Below are positions 16,867 to 26,075 of a DNA stretch of 64,000 nucleotides, in pieces; positions within the stretch are counted from its first letter, which is position 1; every line of letters begins with the position of its first letter. A program made the translations under genes and the position numbers. Where the stretch lies: the NCBI RefSeq assembly GCF_900114845.1, contig NZ_FOUK01000008.1, positions 62,001 to 126,000 on the forward strand. Reading direction: 5' to 3'. Below the pieces are notes generated by a model. It had not been told where the DNA came from. It saw nothing but the letters and a program-made list of their open reading frames with translations, and did not search any database. This DNA is from Pimelobacter simplex (GTDB lineage: Bacteria; Actinomycetota; Actinomycetes; Propionibacteriales; Nocardioidaceae).

Positions 16867-17853
16867 GTGAGCGCGCTCGACGCGGACACCCTCATCGCCG
16901 GCGTGCGCGACGGCAAGCGGGCAGCGGTCTCCCGGGCGATCACGGTGATGGAGTCGACGGCTCCGCGGCACCGTGCGCTGGCCCGGGAGCTGCTCGCCGG
17001 CCTGCCCAAGCGCGACTCCGTGCGGGTGGGCGTCTCCGGTGTGCCGGGGGTCGGCAAGTCCACCTTCATCGAGTCGCTGGGCAGCACGCTGACCGGCGCG
17101 GGGCACAAGGTGGGCGTGCTCGCCGTCGACCCGTCGTCGGTGCGCACCGGCGGCTCGGTGCTGGGCGACAAGACCCGGATGGCCCGCCTGTCGGCCGATC
17201 CGCACGCCTTCATCCGCCCGTCGCCGTCGGCCGGCACGCTCGGGGGAGTGGCGCGCGCGACCGTGCAGGCGATGGCGGTCCTCGAGGCCGCCGGGTACGA
17301 CGCGATCCTCGTCGAGACCGTCGGCGTGGGGCAGTCGGAGGTCACCGTCGCCGGCATGGTCGACACCTTCCTCTTCCTCACCCTCGCCCGCACCGGCGAC
17401 CAGCTCCAGGGCATCAAGAAGGGCATCCTCGAGCTCGCCGACGTGATCGCCGTCAACAAGGCCGACCCCGAGGACCCCGCGCGCGAGCAGGAGGCCCGGG
17501 TCGCCGCCCGCGAGCTGGCCGGGGCGCTGCGCCTGGTCCGCGGTCACTCCGAGTGGGCGCCGCCCGTCGTCACCTGCTCGGGTCTCACCGGCGCGCGCGT
17601 CGACGAGGTCTGGGGGCAGGTCCTCCAGCACCGCGACCACCTCGGCCCCGACGGCCTCGCGCGCAAGCGCGCCGAGCAGCAGCTCGACTTCACGTGGGCC
17701 CTGGTGCGCGACGAGCTCGACCAGCGGCTGCGGCACAGTGCGGCCGTCAAATCGGTCCAGGGTGACATACGCGCCGCGGTCCTCGCAGGAGAACTCACCG
17801 CCCCGCTGGCCGCCGACCGGCTGCTCGCGGCGTACGACGGCGTCGAACCGTAA
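16867..17853 (+). CDS. meaB: Methylmalonyl-CoA mutase-associated GTPase MeaB
   Basis: A 328-residue G3E-family GTPase that guards methylmalonyl-CoA mutase against loading or keeping damaged cobalamin. The P-loop is GVPGVGKST (residues 58-66), followed by the family segment LAVDPSS and the ETVGVGQSE motif. The NKAD guanine motif is visible. The GTG start at 16867 has GAGGA upstream and is 16 bases after mutB. Its TAA stop lies inside a TAAAAT hexamer (17851-17856) that may serve as the -10 box of the next gene. Confidence 0.96.
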   Translation: MSALDADTLIAGVRDGKRAAVSRAITVMESTAPRHRALARELLAGLPKRDSVRVGVSGVPGVGKSTFIESLGSTLTGAGHKVGVLAVDPSSVRTGGSVLGDKTRMARLSADPHAFIRPSPSAGTLGGVARATVQAMAVLEAAGYDAILVETVGVGQSEVTVAGMVDTFLFLTLARTGDQLQGIKKGILELADVIAVNKADPEDPAREQEARVAARELAGALRLVRGHSEWAPPVVTCSGLTGARVDEVWGQVLQHRDHLGPDGLARKRAEQQLDFTWALVRDELDQRLRHSAAVKSVQGDIRAAVLAGELTAPLAADRLLAAYDGVEP

Positions 17854-17906
17854 AATTCGCTGCGTTCGCCGGACAGCGCGCGCGGCTCCGGGTGAGCATC
17901 TCCGGC

Positions 17907-18986
17907 ATGGTTTCCCCCAGTACCCGTTCCCGTTCCCTTCGCGTGCTCGTCGCCGCCGGCATCGCCGCCGCGGTCACCGGCTCCGTCCTCGCCCCCTCAC
18001 AGGCTGCCGCTCCGGCCCCCGGAAAGCCCGTCGCCACGGGCCTCCTGTCGCCGTTGAGCGTCGCGGTCAACGACAAGGGGCACGTCTACTACACCGAGAA
18101 TTTCGCCGGCAAGCTGCTGGTGAAGAAGCCGGGCAAGCCGGCCAAGGTGGTCTACACCGCTCAGGGTGAGGTGGGCGGCGTCTCGACCGAGGGCAAGGCG
18201 GTCTACTTCATCGTCAACAGCAAGGTGATGAAGCGGACGGCGGCCGGCAAGGTGCGCACGCTCGCCGACCTCGGCGCCTACGAGGCCAGCCGGAACCCGG
18301 ACAAGATCTTCACCTACGGCGGCGTGGGCCTGAGCCCCGAGTGCGTCGCGGCCTGGCCGAGCGGCGAGGGCGTCCCGCCGGCGTCGTACAACGGCATCGT
18401 CGAGTCGCACCCCTACGCGACCGCCGTCCACAACGGCGACGTGTACGTCGCCGACGCCGCGTCCAACGGCGTCTACCGGATCCGCGACGGCAAGATCAAG
18501 ACGGTCGCGCTGCTGCCCCCGGTGACCGCCACCGTCACGCCCGCGCTGGCCGAGGCGACCGGCATGCCCGAGTGCGCGATCGGCAAGCAGTACCGCTTCG
18601 AGGGCGTGCCGACCGACGTCGAGTACGCCGACGGCAAGCTCTACGTCACCGGTCTGCCGGGCGGTCCCGAGGACGGCACCGTGCCCGGCTCGCTGTTCCG
18701 GGTCAACCTGGCCAAGAAGAAGCTCTCCCGGGTCGCCACCGGCTTCGTGAGCGCGGCCGGCGTGGGCGTGGCCGACGACGGCAACATCTACGTCTCCGAG
18801 CTCTTCGGCGGCAAGGTCACCCGGATCACGCCCAAGGGCAAGAAGCGGACGTTCGCGAAGATCGCGCTGCCGTCTGCGGTCGAGGTCGTGGGCAAGAAGG
18901 TCTACGTCACCGAGAACGTGCTGTCCGGCCTCAGCGGGCAGCCGGGCGACGTCCCGGCCGGCAAGGTCGTGAAGTACCGGCGCTGA
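17907..18986 (+). CDS. Secreted ScyD/ScyE-family beta-propeller protein
   Basis: A protein of about 359 residues with a Sec signal peptide: basic RSRSLR start, a hydrophobic core (LVAAGIAAAVTGSVLAP) and an AAA-type cleavage region near residue 33. The rest shows repeated beta-propeller blades such as GLLSPLSVAVNDKGHVYYTE, VYVADAASNGVYRI and IYVSELFGGKVTRI. This pattern is that of ScyD/ScyE-like proteins, which are common in actinobacteria with unknown role. I chose the ATG at 17907; a GTG at 17892 would add five residues before the signal. It stands alone and ends before a strong hairpin. Confidence 0.85.
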   Translation: MVSPSTRSRSLRVLVAAGIAAAVTGSVLAPSQAAAPAPGKPVATGLLSPLSVAVNDKGHVYYTENFAGKLLVKKPGKPAKVVYTAQGEVGGVSTEGKAVYFIVNSKVMKRTAAGKVRTLADLGAYEASRNPDKIFTYGGVGLSPECVAAWPSGEGVPPASYNGIVESHPYATAVHNGDVYVADAASNGVYRIRDGKIKTVALLPPVTATVTPALAEATGMPECAIGKQYRFEGVPTDVEYADGKLYVTGLPGGPEDGTVPGSLFRVNLAKKKLSRVATGFVSAAGVGVADDGNIYVSELFGGKVTRITPKGKKRTFAKIALPSAVEVVGKKVYVTENVLSGLSGQPGDVPAGKVVKYRR

Positions 18987-19007
18987 TCGCGCGCCACGAC
19001 GTCGTAC

Positions 19008-19034
19008 GGGCGTCCGACCTGAGGTCGGGCGCCC
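19008..19034 (+). terminator. Hairpin after the ScyD-like gene
   Basis: GGGCGTCCGACC (19008-19019) pairs with GGTCGGGCGCCC (19023-19034) across a TGA loop. The stem is 12 pairs with one G-T wobble. There is no T-run, as is usual for actinobacterial terminators. It ends the ScyD-like transcript just before the promoter of the amidohydrolase gene. Confidence 0.7.
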
Positions 19035-19067
19035 GCACGTCATGTCGTACGGCGTAGGTTGGGCACC

Positions 19068-20267
19068 GTGGAACGTCGTGATGCAGCAGGCCTGCTCGGC
19101 CTGGTCGCCGCCGTCGTCGAGAAGCTCGACGACGAGCTGGTCGAGCTGCGCCGTGACCTGCACCGGCACCCCGAGGTGTCGTGGTCCGAGCAGCGCACCT
19201 GCGACCAGGTGGTCGCCCACCTCGAGCGCGCCGGGTGGCAGGTCACCCGCATGCCGCGCAGCGGGGTGGTGGCCGACCTCGGCCACGGCGCGACGACGGT
19301 CGCGCTGCGCGCCGACCTCGACGCCCTGCCGGTTCCCGACCTCACGCCGCACCCGTGGCGCAGCTCGGTCGACGGCGTCGCCCATGCGTGCGGCCACGAC
19401 GTGCACACCTCGGCGCTGGTCGGCGCGGCCCACGCGCTCGGCGAGATCCACGCCCAGGGCCTGCTCCCGGGCCGGGTGCGGCTGATCTTCCAGCCGGCCG
19501 AGGAGGTCATGCCCGGCGGCGCGAAGCACCTGATCAGCCACGGGGCGCTCGAGGGCGTCGACCGGATCTTCGCGCTCCACTGCGACCCGTCGGTCGACGT
19601 CGGGGCGGTGGGTCTGCGCTCCGGCCCGATCACCAGCGCCGCCGATCGCATCGACGTCCGGCTCGAGGGCAGCGGCGGGCACACCTCGCGCCCGCACCTG
19701 ACCGGCGACCTCACGTTCGCGCTGGCCAAGATCACCAGCGAGCTGCCGGCCGTGCTGAGCCGGCGGATGGACCCCCGCGCCGGCGTCAGCGTGGTGTGGG
19801 GGATGCTCCGCGCCGGCTCGGCCCCCAACGTCATCCCCGACCACGGCATCGCCAGCGGCACCGTGCGGATCCTCGACGCCGAGGCCTGGGCCTCGTGCGA
19901 GGCCGTGGTCCGCGAGGCGGTGCTCGACATCGTGCGCCCCTACGGTGTCACCGCCAGCGTCGACTACCTCCAGGGCGTGCCGCCGGTCGTCAACGACCGG
20001 CTCAGCGTCGCGATGGTCGCCTCGGCGGCCGACGACCTGCTCGGCCTGCACCACCGCACCGAGGTCGAGCAGAGCCTGGGCGGCGAGGACTTCGGGTGGT
20101 ACCTCGAGCACGTCCCCGGCGCGATGTTCCGGCTCGGCACCCGCACGCCGGGCGGTCCGCGCTTCGACCTGCACCAGGGCGACTTCGAGGCCGACGAGGC
20201 CGCCGTCGGCTTCGGCGCGCAGATGCTGGCCGGGGTCGCCCTCAACGCGCTCACGTCGGGGAAATAG
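19068..20267 (+). CDS. M20-family amidohydrolase (metal-dependent amidase/peptidase)
   Basis: A 399-residue M20D-type enzyme that removes acyl groups from amino acids or similar amides. The metal-site motifs are visible: LRADLDALPV, then ACGHDVHTS with Cys and His ligands, the catalytic FQPAEE pair, HCDP, and a C-terminal GGEDF. The lid domain with SGGHTSRPH lies in the middle. The GTG start at 19068 follows TAGGTT by seven bases, indicating a leaderless message. The substrate is not evident; hippurate, indole-acetyl or N-acetyl amino acids are typical for the family. Confidence 0.9.
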   Translation: MERRDAAGLLGLVAAVVEKLDDELVELRRDLHRHPEVSWSEQRTCDQVVAHLERAGWQVTRMPRSGVVADLGHGATTVALRADLDALPVPDLTPHPWRSSVDGVAHACGHDVHTSALVGAAHALGEIHAQGLLPGRVRLIFQPAEEVMPGGAKHLISHGALEGVDRIFALHCDPSVDVGAVGLRSGPITSAADRIDVRLEGSGGHTSRPHLTGDLTFALAKITSELPAVLSRRMDPRAGVSVVWGMLRAGSAPNVIPDHGIASGTVRILDAEAWASCEAVVREAVLDIVRPYGVTASVDYLQGVPPVVNDRLSVAMVASAADDLLGLHHRTEVEQSLGGEDFGWYLEHVPGAMFRLGTRTPGGPRFDLHQGDFEADEAAVGFGAQMLAGVALNALTSGK

Positions 20268-20303
20268 GGTTTCGTCCGGCACCTCGCTCGGAAGGAACCC
20301 ATC

Positions 20304-20801
20304 ATGACTGCGATCTCCCGCGCCACCGGCGCGCTCGCCGCCCTCGCCCCCGCCGCCCTCGTGGCCGGCCTCACCGTCGCCGCGCCCGCACCCGCGGGCG
20401 CCGCGGTGACCATCACCTGCACCGGCGCCCCGGTCGTCCTGACCGAGAGCACCGAGGTCTACACGCTCACCGGCACCTGCGGCGCCGTCACCGTCCGCGG
20501 CAGCAACGTCACCGTCAGCCTGACCAGCGCGACCGCGCTGACCGTCACCGGCAGCAACACCCGGGTGGTGGCCTCCCGCACGCTCGGCCCGGTGCTGGTC
20601 AAGGCCGCCAACTCCGCCGTCACCGCTCCCAAGGGCACCTCGGTGAAGATCAAGGGGGCCAATAACAAGGTCGTCTACGGCAAGCTGCGCAAGGTCGTCG
20701 TCAAGGGCGCGAACAACGTGGTGCGGGTCAAGGCGGGCAAGACCAAGGTCAAGGTCCGCGGTGCCAACAACGTCATCCGCGTCCACAAGCGGACGCGCTG
20801 A
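20304..20801 (+). CDS. Secreted DUF3060 repeat protein
   Basis: A 165-residue exported protein with a signal peptide of about 34 residues ending in AGAA. The mature part is made of short beta-strand repeats with a recurring GSN/GAN turn: VRGSNVTVSL, VTGSNTRVVA, IKGANNKVVY, VKGANNVVRV, VRGANNVIRV, which suggests a small beta-helix or stack. This is the DUF3060 pattern. The C-terminus is strongly basic (KRTR). GGAAGGAA lies eight bases before the ATG. It ends only three bases from the convergent permease gene. Function unknown; surface or cell-wall association is plausible. Confidence 0.82.
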   Translation: MTAISRATGALAALAPAALVAGLTVAAPAPAGAAVTITCTGAPVVLTESTEVYTLTGTCGAVTVRGSNVTVSLTSATALTVTGSNTRVVASRTLGPVLVKAANSAVTAPKGTSVKIKGANNKVVYGKLRKVVVKGANNVVRVKAGKTKVKVRGANNVIRVHKRTR

Positions 20802-20804
20802 GCC

Positions 20805-22091
20805 TCAACCCTTGCGGTAGGGGACGCCGTCGGCGGCCGGGGCACGGGACGCCCCGACCAGGCCGGCGACGGCGACGATCGTGACGACGTACGGCAGCAT
20901 CAGCATGAACTGGCTGGGCACCGGCGAGCCGAGCACCGACAGCACGCCCGACAGGTTCGACGCGAAGCCGAACAGCAGGGCGGCGAGCGTCGCGCGGACC
21001 GGGTCCCAGCGGCCGAAGATGACGGCGGCGAGGGCGATGTAGCCCGCGCCGTCGGTCATCTCCTGGCCGAACTGCGGCACCGAGACCAGCGTGTACGTCG
21101 CGCCGCCCGCGCCGGCGATGAGGCCGGCGATCAGCAGCGTCGTGTAGCGGGTCCGGTTGACCTTGATGCCGACCGTGTCGGCGGCCTTGGGGTGCTCACC
21201 GACCGCGCGCACGCGCAGGCCCCACTTGGTGCGGTAGAGCGCCCACGCGACGACCACGACGGCGGCGTACATCAGGTAGACGAGGATCGTCTGGCGGAAC
21301 AGCACCGGGCCGATCACCGGGAGGTCGCCGAGCACGGGGATCGGGATCCGGGAGAAGTGGTCGGGGGCGTTGAGCTTCTGGGGGTTGTCGGCGAGCACCT
21401 GGCTGAACAGGAAGCTGGTCAGGCCGATCACGAGCACGTTGAGCACGACGCCGACGATGACCTGGTCGACGAAGTAGTTGATCGCGAAGAAGCCGAGCAC
21501 GAGCGCGACCAGCGCGCCGGCGAACATCGCCGCCACCAGGCCGCCCCAGGGGGAGCCGACGATCGTGCCGAACATCGCGGCCGCGAAGGCGCCGAACAGC
21601 AGCTGGCCGTCGATCGCGATGTTGACGACGCCCGCCCGCTCGCCGAGCACGCCACCGAGCGCACCGAAGACCAGCGGCACGGCGAGCGCGATCGAGCCGC
21701 CGAGCAGGCCGACCACGGGCACGGTCTTGCCGGCCGCGGCCCAGGCCAGGAAGCCGGTCATCGCGAGCACCGAGAAGATCGCGATCAGCCACAGCGGCGT
21801 CCGCCGCGCGCGGCTCACCAGCAGGGCCGACACCGCCGTGCAGGCGGCGAGGAGCGCGACGATCACGGCGACCGTCGCGGTCGATGGCAGCGTGACCTCG
21901 GGCAGCTCGAAGAAGTCGGTGTCGGTGGCGAGCCGGAAGCCGGTGTCGCCCGAGCGGGCGTTGAGCGCGATCAGCAGCGCGATCGCGAGCGTCACGACGC
22001 CGAGCATGATCGGCGTCTTGATCAGGGTGCGGAGGGGGAGCGCGGACGGCTCGACCGCCGCCGGGACCGGAACGTCGATGGTGGTGCTCAT
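20805..22091 (-). CDS. Nucleoside ABC transporter, permease protein 2
   Basis: A 428-residue BPD_transp_2-type permease. After a polar N-terminus it has about ten hydrophobic segments and the family motif GALGGVLGERAGVVNIAIDGQ, followed by the coupling-helix region VRAVGEHPKAADTVGI that contacts the ATPase. The start overlaps the stop of the upstream permease (ATGA). With its partner permease, ATPase and BMP lipoprotein it forms an importer for nucleosides. The neighbouring cdd and deoA genes support that substrate class. Confidence 0.92.
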   Translation of the reverse strand: MSTTIDVPVPAAVEPSALPLRTLIKTPIMLGVVTLAIALLIALNARSGDTGFRLATDTDFFELPEVTLPSTATVAVIVALLAACTAVSALLVSRARRTPLWLIAIFSVLAMTGFLAWAAAGKTVPVVGLLGGSIALAVPLVFGALGGVLGERAGVVNIAIDGQLLFGAFAAAMFGTIVGSPWGGLVAAMFAGALVALVLGFFAINYFVDQVIVGVVLNVLVIGLTSFLFSQVLADNPQKLNAPDHFSRIPIPVLGDLPVIGPVLFRQTILVYLMYAAVVVVAWALYRTKWGLRVRAVGEHPKAADTVGIKVNRTRYTTLLIAGLIAGAGGATYTLVSVPQFGQEMTDGAGYIALAAVIFGRWDPVRATLAALLFGFASNLSGVLSVLGSPVPSQFMLMLPYVVTIVAVAGLVGASRAPAADGVPYRKG

Positions 22092-23350
22092 GCCGTCGCC
22101 TCCTTCGGCAGGCGGAAGATCGCTCGCACCAGCGGGGGAGCGGCGATGAAGAGGACGATCAGGGACTGGATGACCAGGACGATCTCGACCGGGATGCCCT
22201 CGGCGGCGGCCATGGAGAAGCCGCCCGCCTTGAGCGCGCCGAACAGCAGGCCGGCGGCGAGGATGCCGAGTGGTCGGGAGCGGCCGAGCAGGGCGACCGT
22301 GATGGCGTCGAAGCCGATGCCGGCGTCCATGTCGACGGTGACGCCGCTGGTCGCCGTACCGAGGATCTGGTTGACGCCCGCGAGACCGACCAGGCCACCG
22401 GCGATGAGCATCACGGTGATGTAGGTGCGGCCGACGTTGATGCCGGAGGCGCGGGCGGCGTCCGGGTTCTCGCCGACGGCGCGGAACCGGAAGCCGAGCG
22501 CGGACTTGTTGAGCAGCCACCAGGTGAAGCCGACCGCGACGAGCGCGATGAGGAAGCCGAGGTGCAGGCTGAACCGGTCGCCGAGCAGCTTGGGCAGGAT
22601 GACCGACTCGGGCATCGGCTTGGACTTGGGGTTGAGCGAGCCGGGCGCCTGGAGCAGGCCCTGCTTGGAGAGCACGTAGAAGACCAGGTAGTAGCCGACG
22701 TAGTTGAGCATGATCGTGACGATCACCTCGTGCGCGCCGCTCTGGGCCTTGAGGAAGCCCGCGATGCCGGCCCACAGGGCACCGGCCAGGGCGCCCGCGA
22801 CGACGGCGAGGGGCAGGTGCACCGCCATCGGCAGGTCCATGCCGACGCCGACCCAGCCCGCGGCGGTGCCGGCGAGCAGCATCTGGCCGCGGCCGCCGAT
22901 GTTGAACATGCCCGCGCGGAAGGCGAGGCCGACGCCGAGGCCGGCCAGGATCAGCGGCGCGGCGAACTTGAGCGTCTCGGTCAGCGGCCGGATCCGCAGC
23001 TCGAAGCCATCGACGTTGGTGTTGTAGATCGCGCCGCGGAACAGGGCCGTGTAGGCGTCGGTGATCGACGTGCCCACCGCGTTGAAGAAGTCGCTCGGCC
23101 GCGAGCCGATGTAGGCGAGCGTGTCGCGGACGTCCTGGTCGGTGAGCAGGATCATCAGCGAGCCGATGACCATGGCCAGCAGCACCGACAGCACCGCGAC
23201 CAGGGCGTTGCCGGTCGCGATCTCGCGCAGGACGCCGTCGAAGCGGCCCGGCTCGCGCGGCTTCTGGTCCGCGGGGACCTCCGGGTTCTCGGGGTTCTCC
23301 GGGGTCTCGGGGTTCTCGGCCACGGCCTGGCCCTCGTCGTTGGTGCTCAC
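22088..23350 (-). CDS. Nucleoside ABC transporter, permease protein 1
   Basis: A 420-residue permease related to the next gene. The N-terminus has an unusual short repeat of PEN/PET units (about residues 12-24) before the first membrane helix. The family features are GLAFRAGMFNIGGRGQMLLAG and the coupling helix FRAVGENPDAARASGINV. It starts with GTG at 23350, overlapping the ATPase stop by four bases. It is the larger, first permease of BMP-type systems and forms the translocation path with permease 2. Confidence 0.92.
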   Translation of the reverse strand: MSTNDEGQAVAENPETPENPENPEVPADQKPREPGRFDGVLREIATGNALVAVLSVLLAMVIGSLMILLTDQDVRDTLAYIGSRPSDFFNAVGTSITDAYTALFRGAIYNTNVDGFELRIRPLTETLKFAAPLILAGLGVGLAFRAGMFNIGGRGQMLLAGTAAGWVGVGMDLPMAVHLPLAVVAGALAGALWAGIAGFLKAQSGAHEVIVTIMLNYVGYYLVFYVLSKQGLLQAPGSLNPKSKPMPESVILPKLLGDRFSLHLGFLIALVAVGFTWWLLNKSALGFRFRAVGENPDAARASGINVGRTYITVMLIAGGLVGLAGVNQILGTATSGVTVDMDAGIGFDAITVALLGRSRPLGILAAGLLFGALKAGGFSMAAAEGIPVEIVLVIQSLIVLFIAAPPLVRAIFRLPKEATA

Positions 23351-24861
23351 TCGCCGATCCCTTCGGGGCGCTCGCCGGCCATCATCAGGCCGAGGGTCTC
23401 GCGCGGGGTGTCCGCCGGCACGATGCCGACCACCTGGCCGCGGTAGAGGACCATGATCCGGTCGGAGAGGGCCACGATCTCGTCCAGCTCGGTCGAGACC
23501 AGGAGCACCGGCACGCCGGTGTCGCGGGTGGCGACGACCTGTTTGTGGATGAACTCGATGGAGCCGACGTCGACACCGCGGGTCGGCTGGGCGGCGACCA
23601 GGAGGCGCAGGTCGCGGGAGAGCTCGCGCGCGACGACGACCTTCTGCTGGTTGCCGCCGGAGAGCTGGCTGGCCTTGGCGTTGATGCCGGAGGCGCGCAC
23701 GTCGTACTCGGCGAGCTTCTCCTTGGCGAACGTCTCGAGGTAGCCGCGGCGCACGGTGCCGGCCGAGACGAACGGCTTGCCGTGGCTGCGGTTGAGCATG
23801 AGGTTCTCGGCGAGCGTGAAGCCGCCGACCAGGCCGTCGACCTGGCGGTCCTCGGGGACGAAGCCGACGCCGGCGTCGAGCACCTTGCGGACCGAGCGGC
23901 CGACCAGCTCGACGCCGTCGAGGGCGATCGAGCCGCGCACGTGGTGCTGCAGGCCCAGGATCGCCTCGGTGAGCTCGGTCTGCCCGTTGCCCTGGACGCC
24001 GGCGACGCCGAGCACCTCGCCGTGGGCGATCGAGAAGCTGATCCCGTCGACCTGGACGTGGCCGGTGTCGTCGGTGACCTGGAGGTCGCGCACCACGAGC
24101 GCGTCGGGGCCGGGCTGGGCCGGCTCCTTGTGCACGGTCAGCTCGACCGGGCGTCCGACCATGAGCGCGGCCAGCTCGGCGTTGGACGCCGTGGGGGAGG
24201 CCTCGCCGACGACGGCGCCGCGGCGGATCACGGTGATCCGGTCGGCGATCGCGCGGACCTCGCGGAGCTTGTGGCTGATGAACACGATGGCGGTGCCGGA
24301 CGCGCGGAGCTGGCGCATGATCTCCATGAGCTCGTCGGTCTCCTGCGGCGTCAGCACGGCCGTCGGCTCGTCGAAGACCAGCACCCGCGCGTCGCGGGAG
24401 AGCGCCTTGATGATCTCGACGCGCTGCTGCACGCCGACGGGGAGGTGCTCGACGAGCGCGTCGGGGTTCACGTCGAACCCGAAGCGCTCGGAGATCTCCC
24501 GCACGCGGCGGCGCGCGGCGTCGATGTCGAGGGTGCCGGCGAAGCCGGTCGCCTCGTTGCCGAGCATCACGTTCTCGGCGACGGTGAAGACGGGGACGAG
24601 CATGAAGTGCTGGTGCACCATGCCGATGCCGGCGGCCATGGCGTCGCCGGGACCCGCCATCTTCAGCGGCTCGCCGTCGAGGAGGATCTCGCCCTCGTCG
24701 GCCTGGTAGAGGCCGTAGAGGACGTTCATCAGGGTGGACTTGCCCGCGCCGTTCTCACCGAGCAGGGCGTGGATCTCGCCGGCGTTCACGGTCAGCGAGA
24801 TGCGGTCGTTGGCGACCAGCGTCCCGAAGCGCTTGGTGATGCCTCGAAGCTCGAGCGTCAT
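23347..24861 (-). CDS. Nucleoside ABC transporter, ATP-binding protein (two ABC domains)
   Basis: A 504-residue double ATPase. Domain 1 has Walker A GENGAGKST (residues 35-43) and a degenerate signature (LPVGVQQRVEI) with Walker B VLVFDEPTAVL. Domain 2 has a degenerate Walker A region (GVQGNGQTEL) and the proper signature LSGGNQQKVV. This asymmetry is normal for sugar/nucleoside ATPases of this kind. A GAGAGGA lies upstream of the ATG. It follows the lipoprotein gene after a 131-base gap that holds a strong hairpin, and is coupled to permease 1. Confidence 0.95.
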   Translation of the reverse strand: MTLELRGITKRFGTLVANDRISLTVNAGEIHALLGENGAGKSTLMNVLYGLYQADEGEILLDGEPLKMAGPGDAMAAGIGMVHQHFMLVPVFTVAENVMLGNEATGFAGTLDIDAARRRVREISERFGFDVNPDALVEHLPVGVQQRVEIIKALSRDARVLVFDEPTAVLTPQETDELMEIMRQLRASGTAIVFISHKLREVRAIADRITVIRRGAVVGEASPTASNAELAALMVGRPVELTVHKEPAQPGPDALVVRDLQVTDDTGHVQVDGISFSIAHGEVLGVAGVQGNGQTELTEAILGLQHHVRGSIALDGVELVGRSVRKVLDAGVGFVPEDRQVDGLVGGFTLAENLMLNRSHGKPFVSAGTVRRGYLETFAKEKLAEYDVRASGINAKASQLSGGNQQKVVVARELSRDLRLLVAAQPTRGVDVGSIEFIHKQVVATRDTGVPVLLVSTELDEIVALSDRIMVLYRGQVVGIVPADTPRETLGLMMAGERPEGIGE

Positions 24862-24932
24862 GGGGCGATCCTCTCCGAGGAGACGTGGGCGAAGCCAGAG
24901 GTAGGGGATGGTACGTGCCGCGAGAACGCAGT

Positions 24933-24965
24933 CCGGGGGAGGCCGGCCAGGCCGACCTCCCCCGG
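24933..24965 (-). terminator. Hairpin inside the nucleoside transporter operon
   Basis: CCGGGGGAGG (24933-24942) pairs perfectly with CCTCCCCCGG (24956-24965), with further pairing inside the loop. It lies between the lipoprotein gene and the ATPase gene, both on the minus strand. The likely effect is partial termination or mRNA stabilisation that keeps the binding protein more abundant than the membrane parts. Confidence 0.65.
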
Positions 24966-24992
24966 GCGCTACGTCGCCGTAGGCGCGGAAAC

Positions 24993-26075
24993 CTACTTGG
25001 TGAGGTAGGAGCTCACCGGGATGCTGCCGTCGATGATGCCCGCCTTGACGGTGTCGAGCTCACCCTGCAGGTCGGGGCTGATCTTGCTCTCGAAGTTGTG
25101 GAACGGCGCGATGCCGACTCCGTCGTTCTCGAGCGTGCCGATGTAGGCCTCGGGGTCGAACTTGTCGTTGCCCGCCGCCACGACGGCCTCGATGGTCGAG
25201 GTCTTCATGTTCTTGAGGATCGACGTGAAGATCAGGTCGCGCGTGGTCGGGTCGGTCTCGTAGAAGTCCGCGTCGACACCGATCATGGCGACGTCCTTGC
25301 CGGAGTCCTTGATCGCGGTGAGCGCGCCCTGGTAGATCGGGCCACCGACCGGCAGGATCACGTCGGCGTTCTGGTCGAGGATCTGCTTGGCGGTGTTGGT
25401 CGCCTTCTCGTTGGCGTCGAAGCCACCGGTGAAGACGCCCTTGTCGTTGCCCTCCCAGCCGACGAGCTTGACGGACTTGCCCTTCTCCTTGGCGTAGTAG
25501 TCGACGCCCTGCTTGAAGCCGTCCATGAAGATGGTGACGGTCGGGAACGGCTGGCCGCCGTAGGTGCCGACGACACCGGTCTTGGTGTAGTCCGCCGCCG
25601 CGTAGCCGGCCAGGAACGCCGCCTGCGCGGTGTCGTAGAGGATCGGCTTGATGTTGTCGGCGTCCTTCTTGCCGTCGAAGTCGTTGTCGGCCGCGTCGTC
25701 GATGAGGATGTACTCGATGTCGGGGTTGGCCTTGGCCGACTCGACGGTGGCCGCGGAGAGCGCGAAGCCGACCGTGACGATCGCGTCGCAGCCCTGGTTG
25801 ACGAACTGGTCGAGCGCGGGAGCGTAGTCGTTCTCGTTCTTCGACTCGAACTCCTTGTAGTCGCTGTTCAGCTCCTTGGCCGCGTCCTTCACGCCCTCGT
25901 AGCTGAGCTGGTTGAACGACTTGTCGTCGAAGCCGCCGGCGTCGGACAGGATGCAGGGGAGGAAGTCGCTCTTCTTGTCGGCGCTCTTCTCGGGGGCGTC
26001 GCCACAGGCGGCCAGCGCCGCGCTCGCCATGATGGCCACGGCCGCGACGGCCGACGTCCTCTTCCAGGTCTTCAC
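24993..26075 (-). CDS. BMP-family nucleoside-binding lipoprotein
   Basis: A 360-residue lipoprotein. The signal peptide runs from a basic MKTWKR to the lipobox LAAC with Cys24, so the mature protein is anchored to the outer face of the membrane. The mature part matches the BMP/PnrA family: FNQLSYEGVKDAAKEL near the start, DAIVTVGFAL and KTGVVGTYGGQ later, and the closing TVKAGIIDGSIPV. The GTG at 26075 has GGAGG seven bases upstream. As first gene of the importer operon it captures nucleosides outside the cell. Its partners follow on the same strand. Confidence 0.94.
   Translation of the reverse strand: MKTWKRTSAVAAVAIMASAALAACGDAPEKSADKKSDFLPCILSDAGGFDDKSFNQLSYEGVKDAAKELNSDYKEFESKNENDYAPALDQFVNQGCDAIVTVGFALSAATVESAKANPDIEYILIDDAADNDFDGKKDADNIKPILYDTAQAAFLAGYAAADYTKTGVVGTYGGQPFPTVTIFMDGFKQGVDYYAKEKGKSVKLVGWEGNDKGVFTGGFDANEKATNTAKQILDQNADVILPVGGPIYQGALTAIKDSGKDVAMIGVDADFYETDPTTRDLIFTSILKNMKTSTIEAVVAAGNDKFDPEAYIGTLENDGVGIAPFHNFESKISPDLQGELDTVKAGIIDGSIPVSSYLTK

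Noticed and set aside
14484..17459. A 991-codon open frame on the minus strand opposite mutA, mutB and meaB
   Set aside because: It is an antisense shadow caused by high third-position GC in the mutase genes; it has no family features and no ribosome-binding site.
17997..20786. A 929-codon minus-strand open frame opposite the ScyD-like, M20 and DUF3060 genes
   Set aside because: Asp/Gly/His/Arg-rich composition typical of antisense translation, spanning three unrelated real genes.
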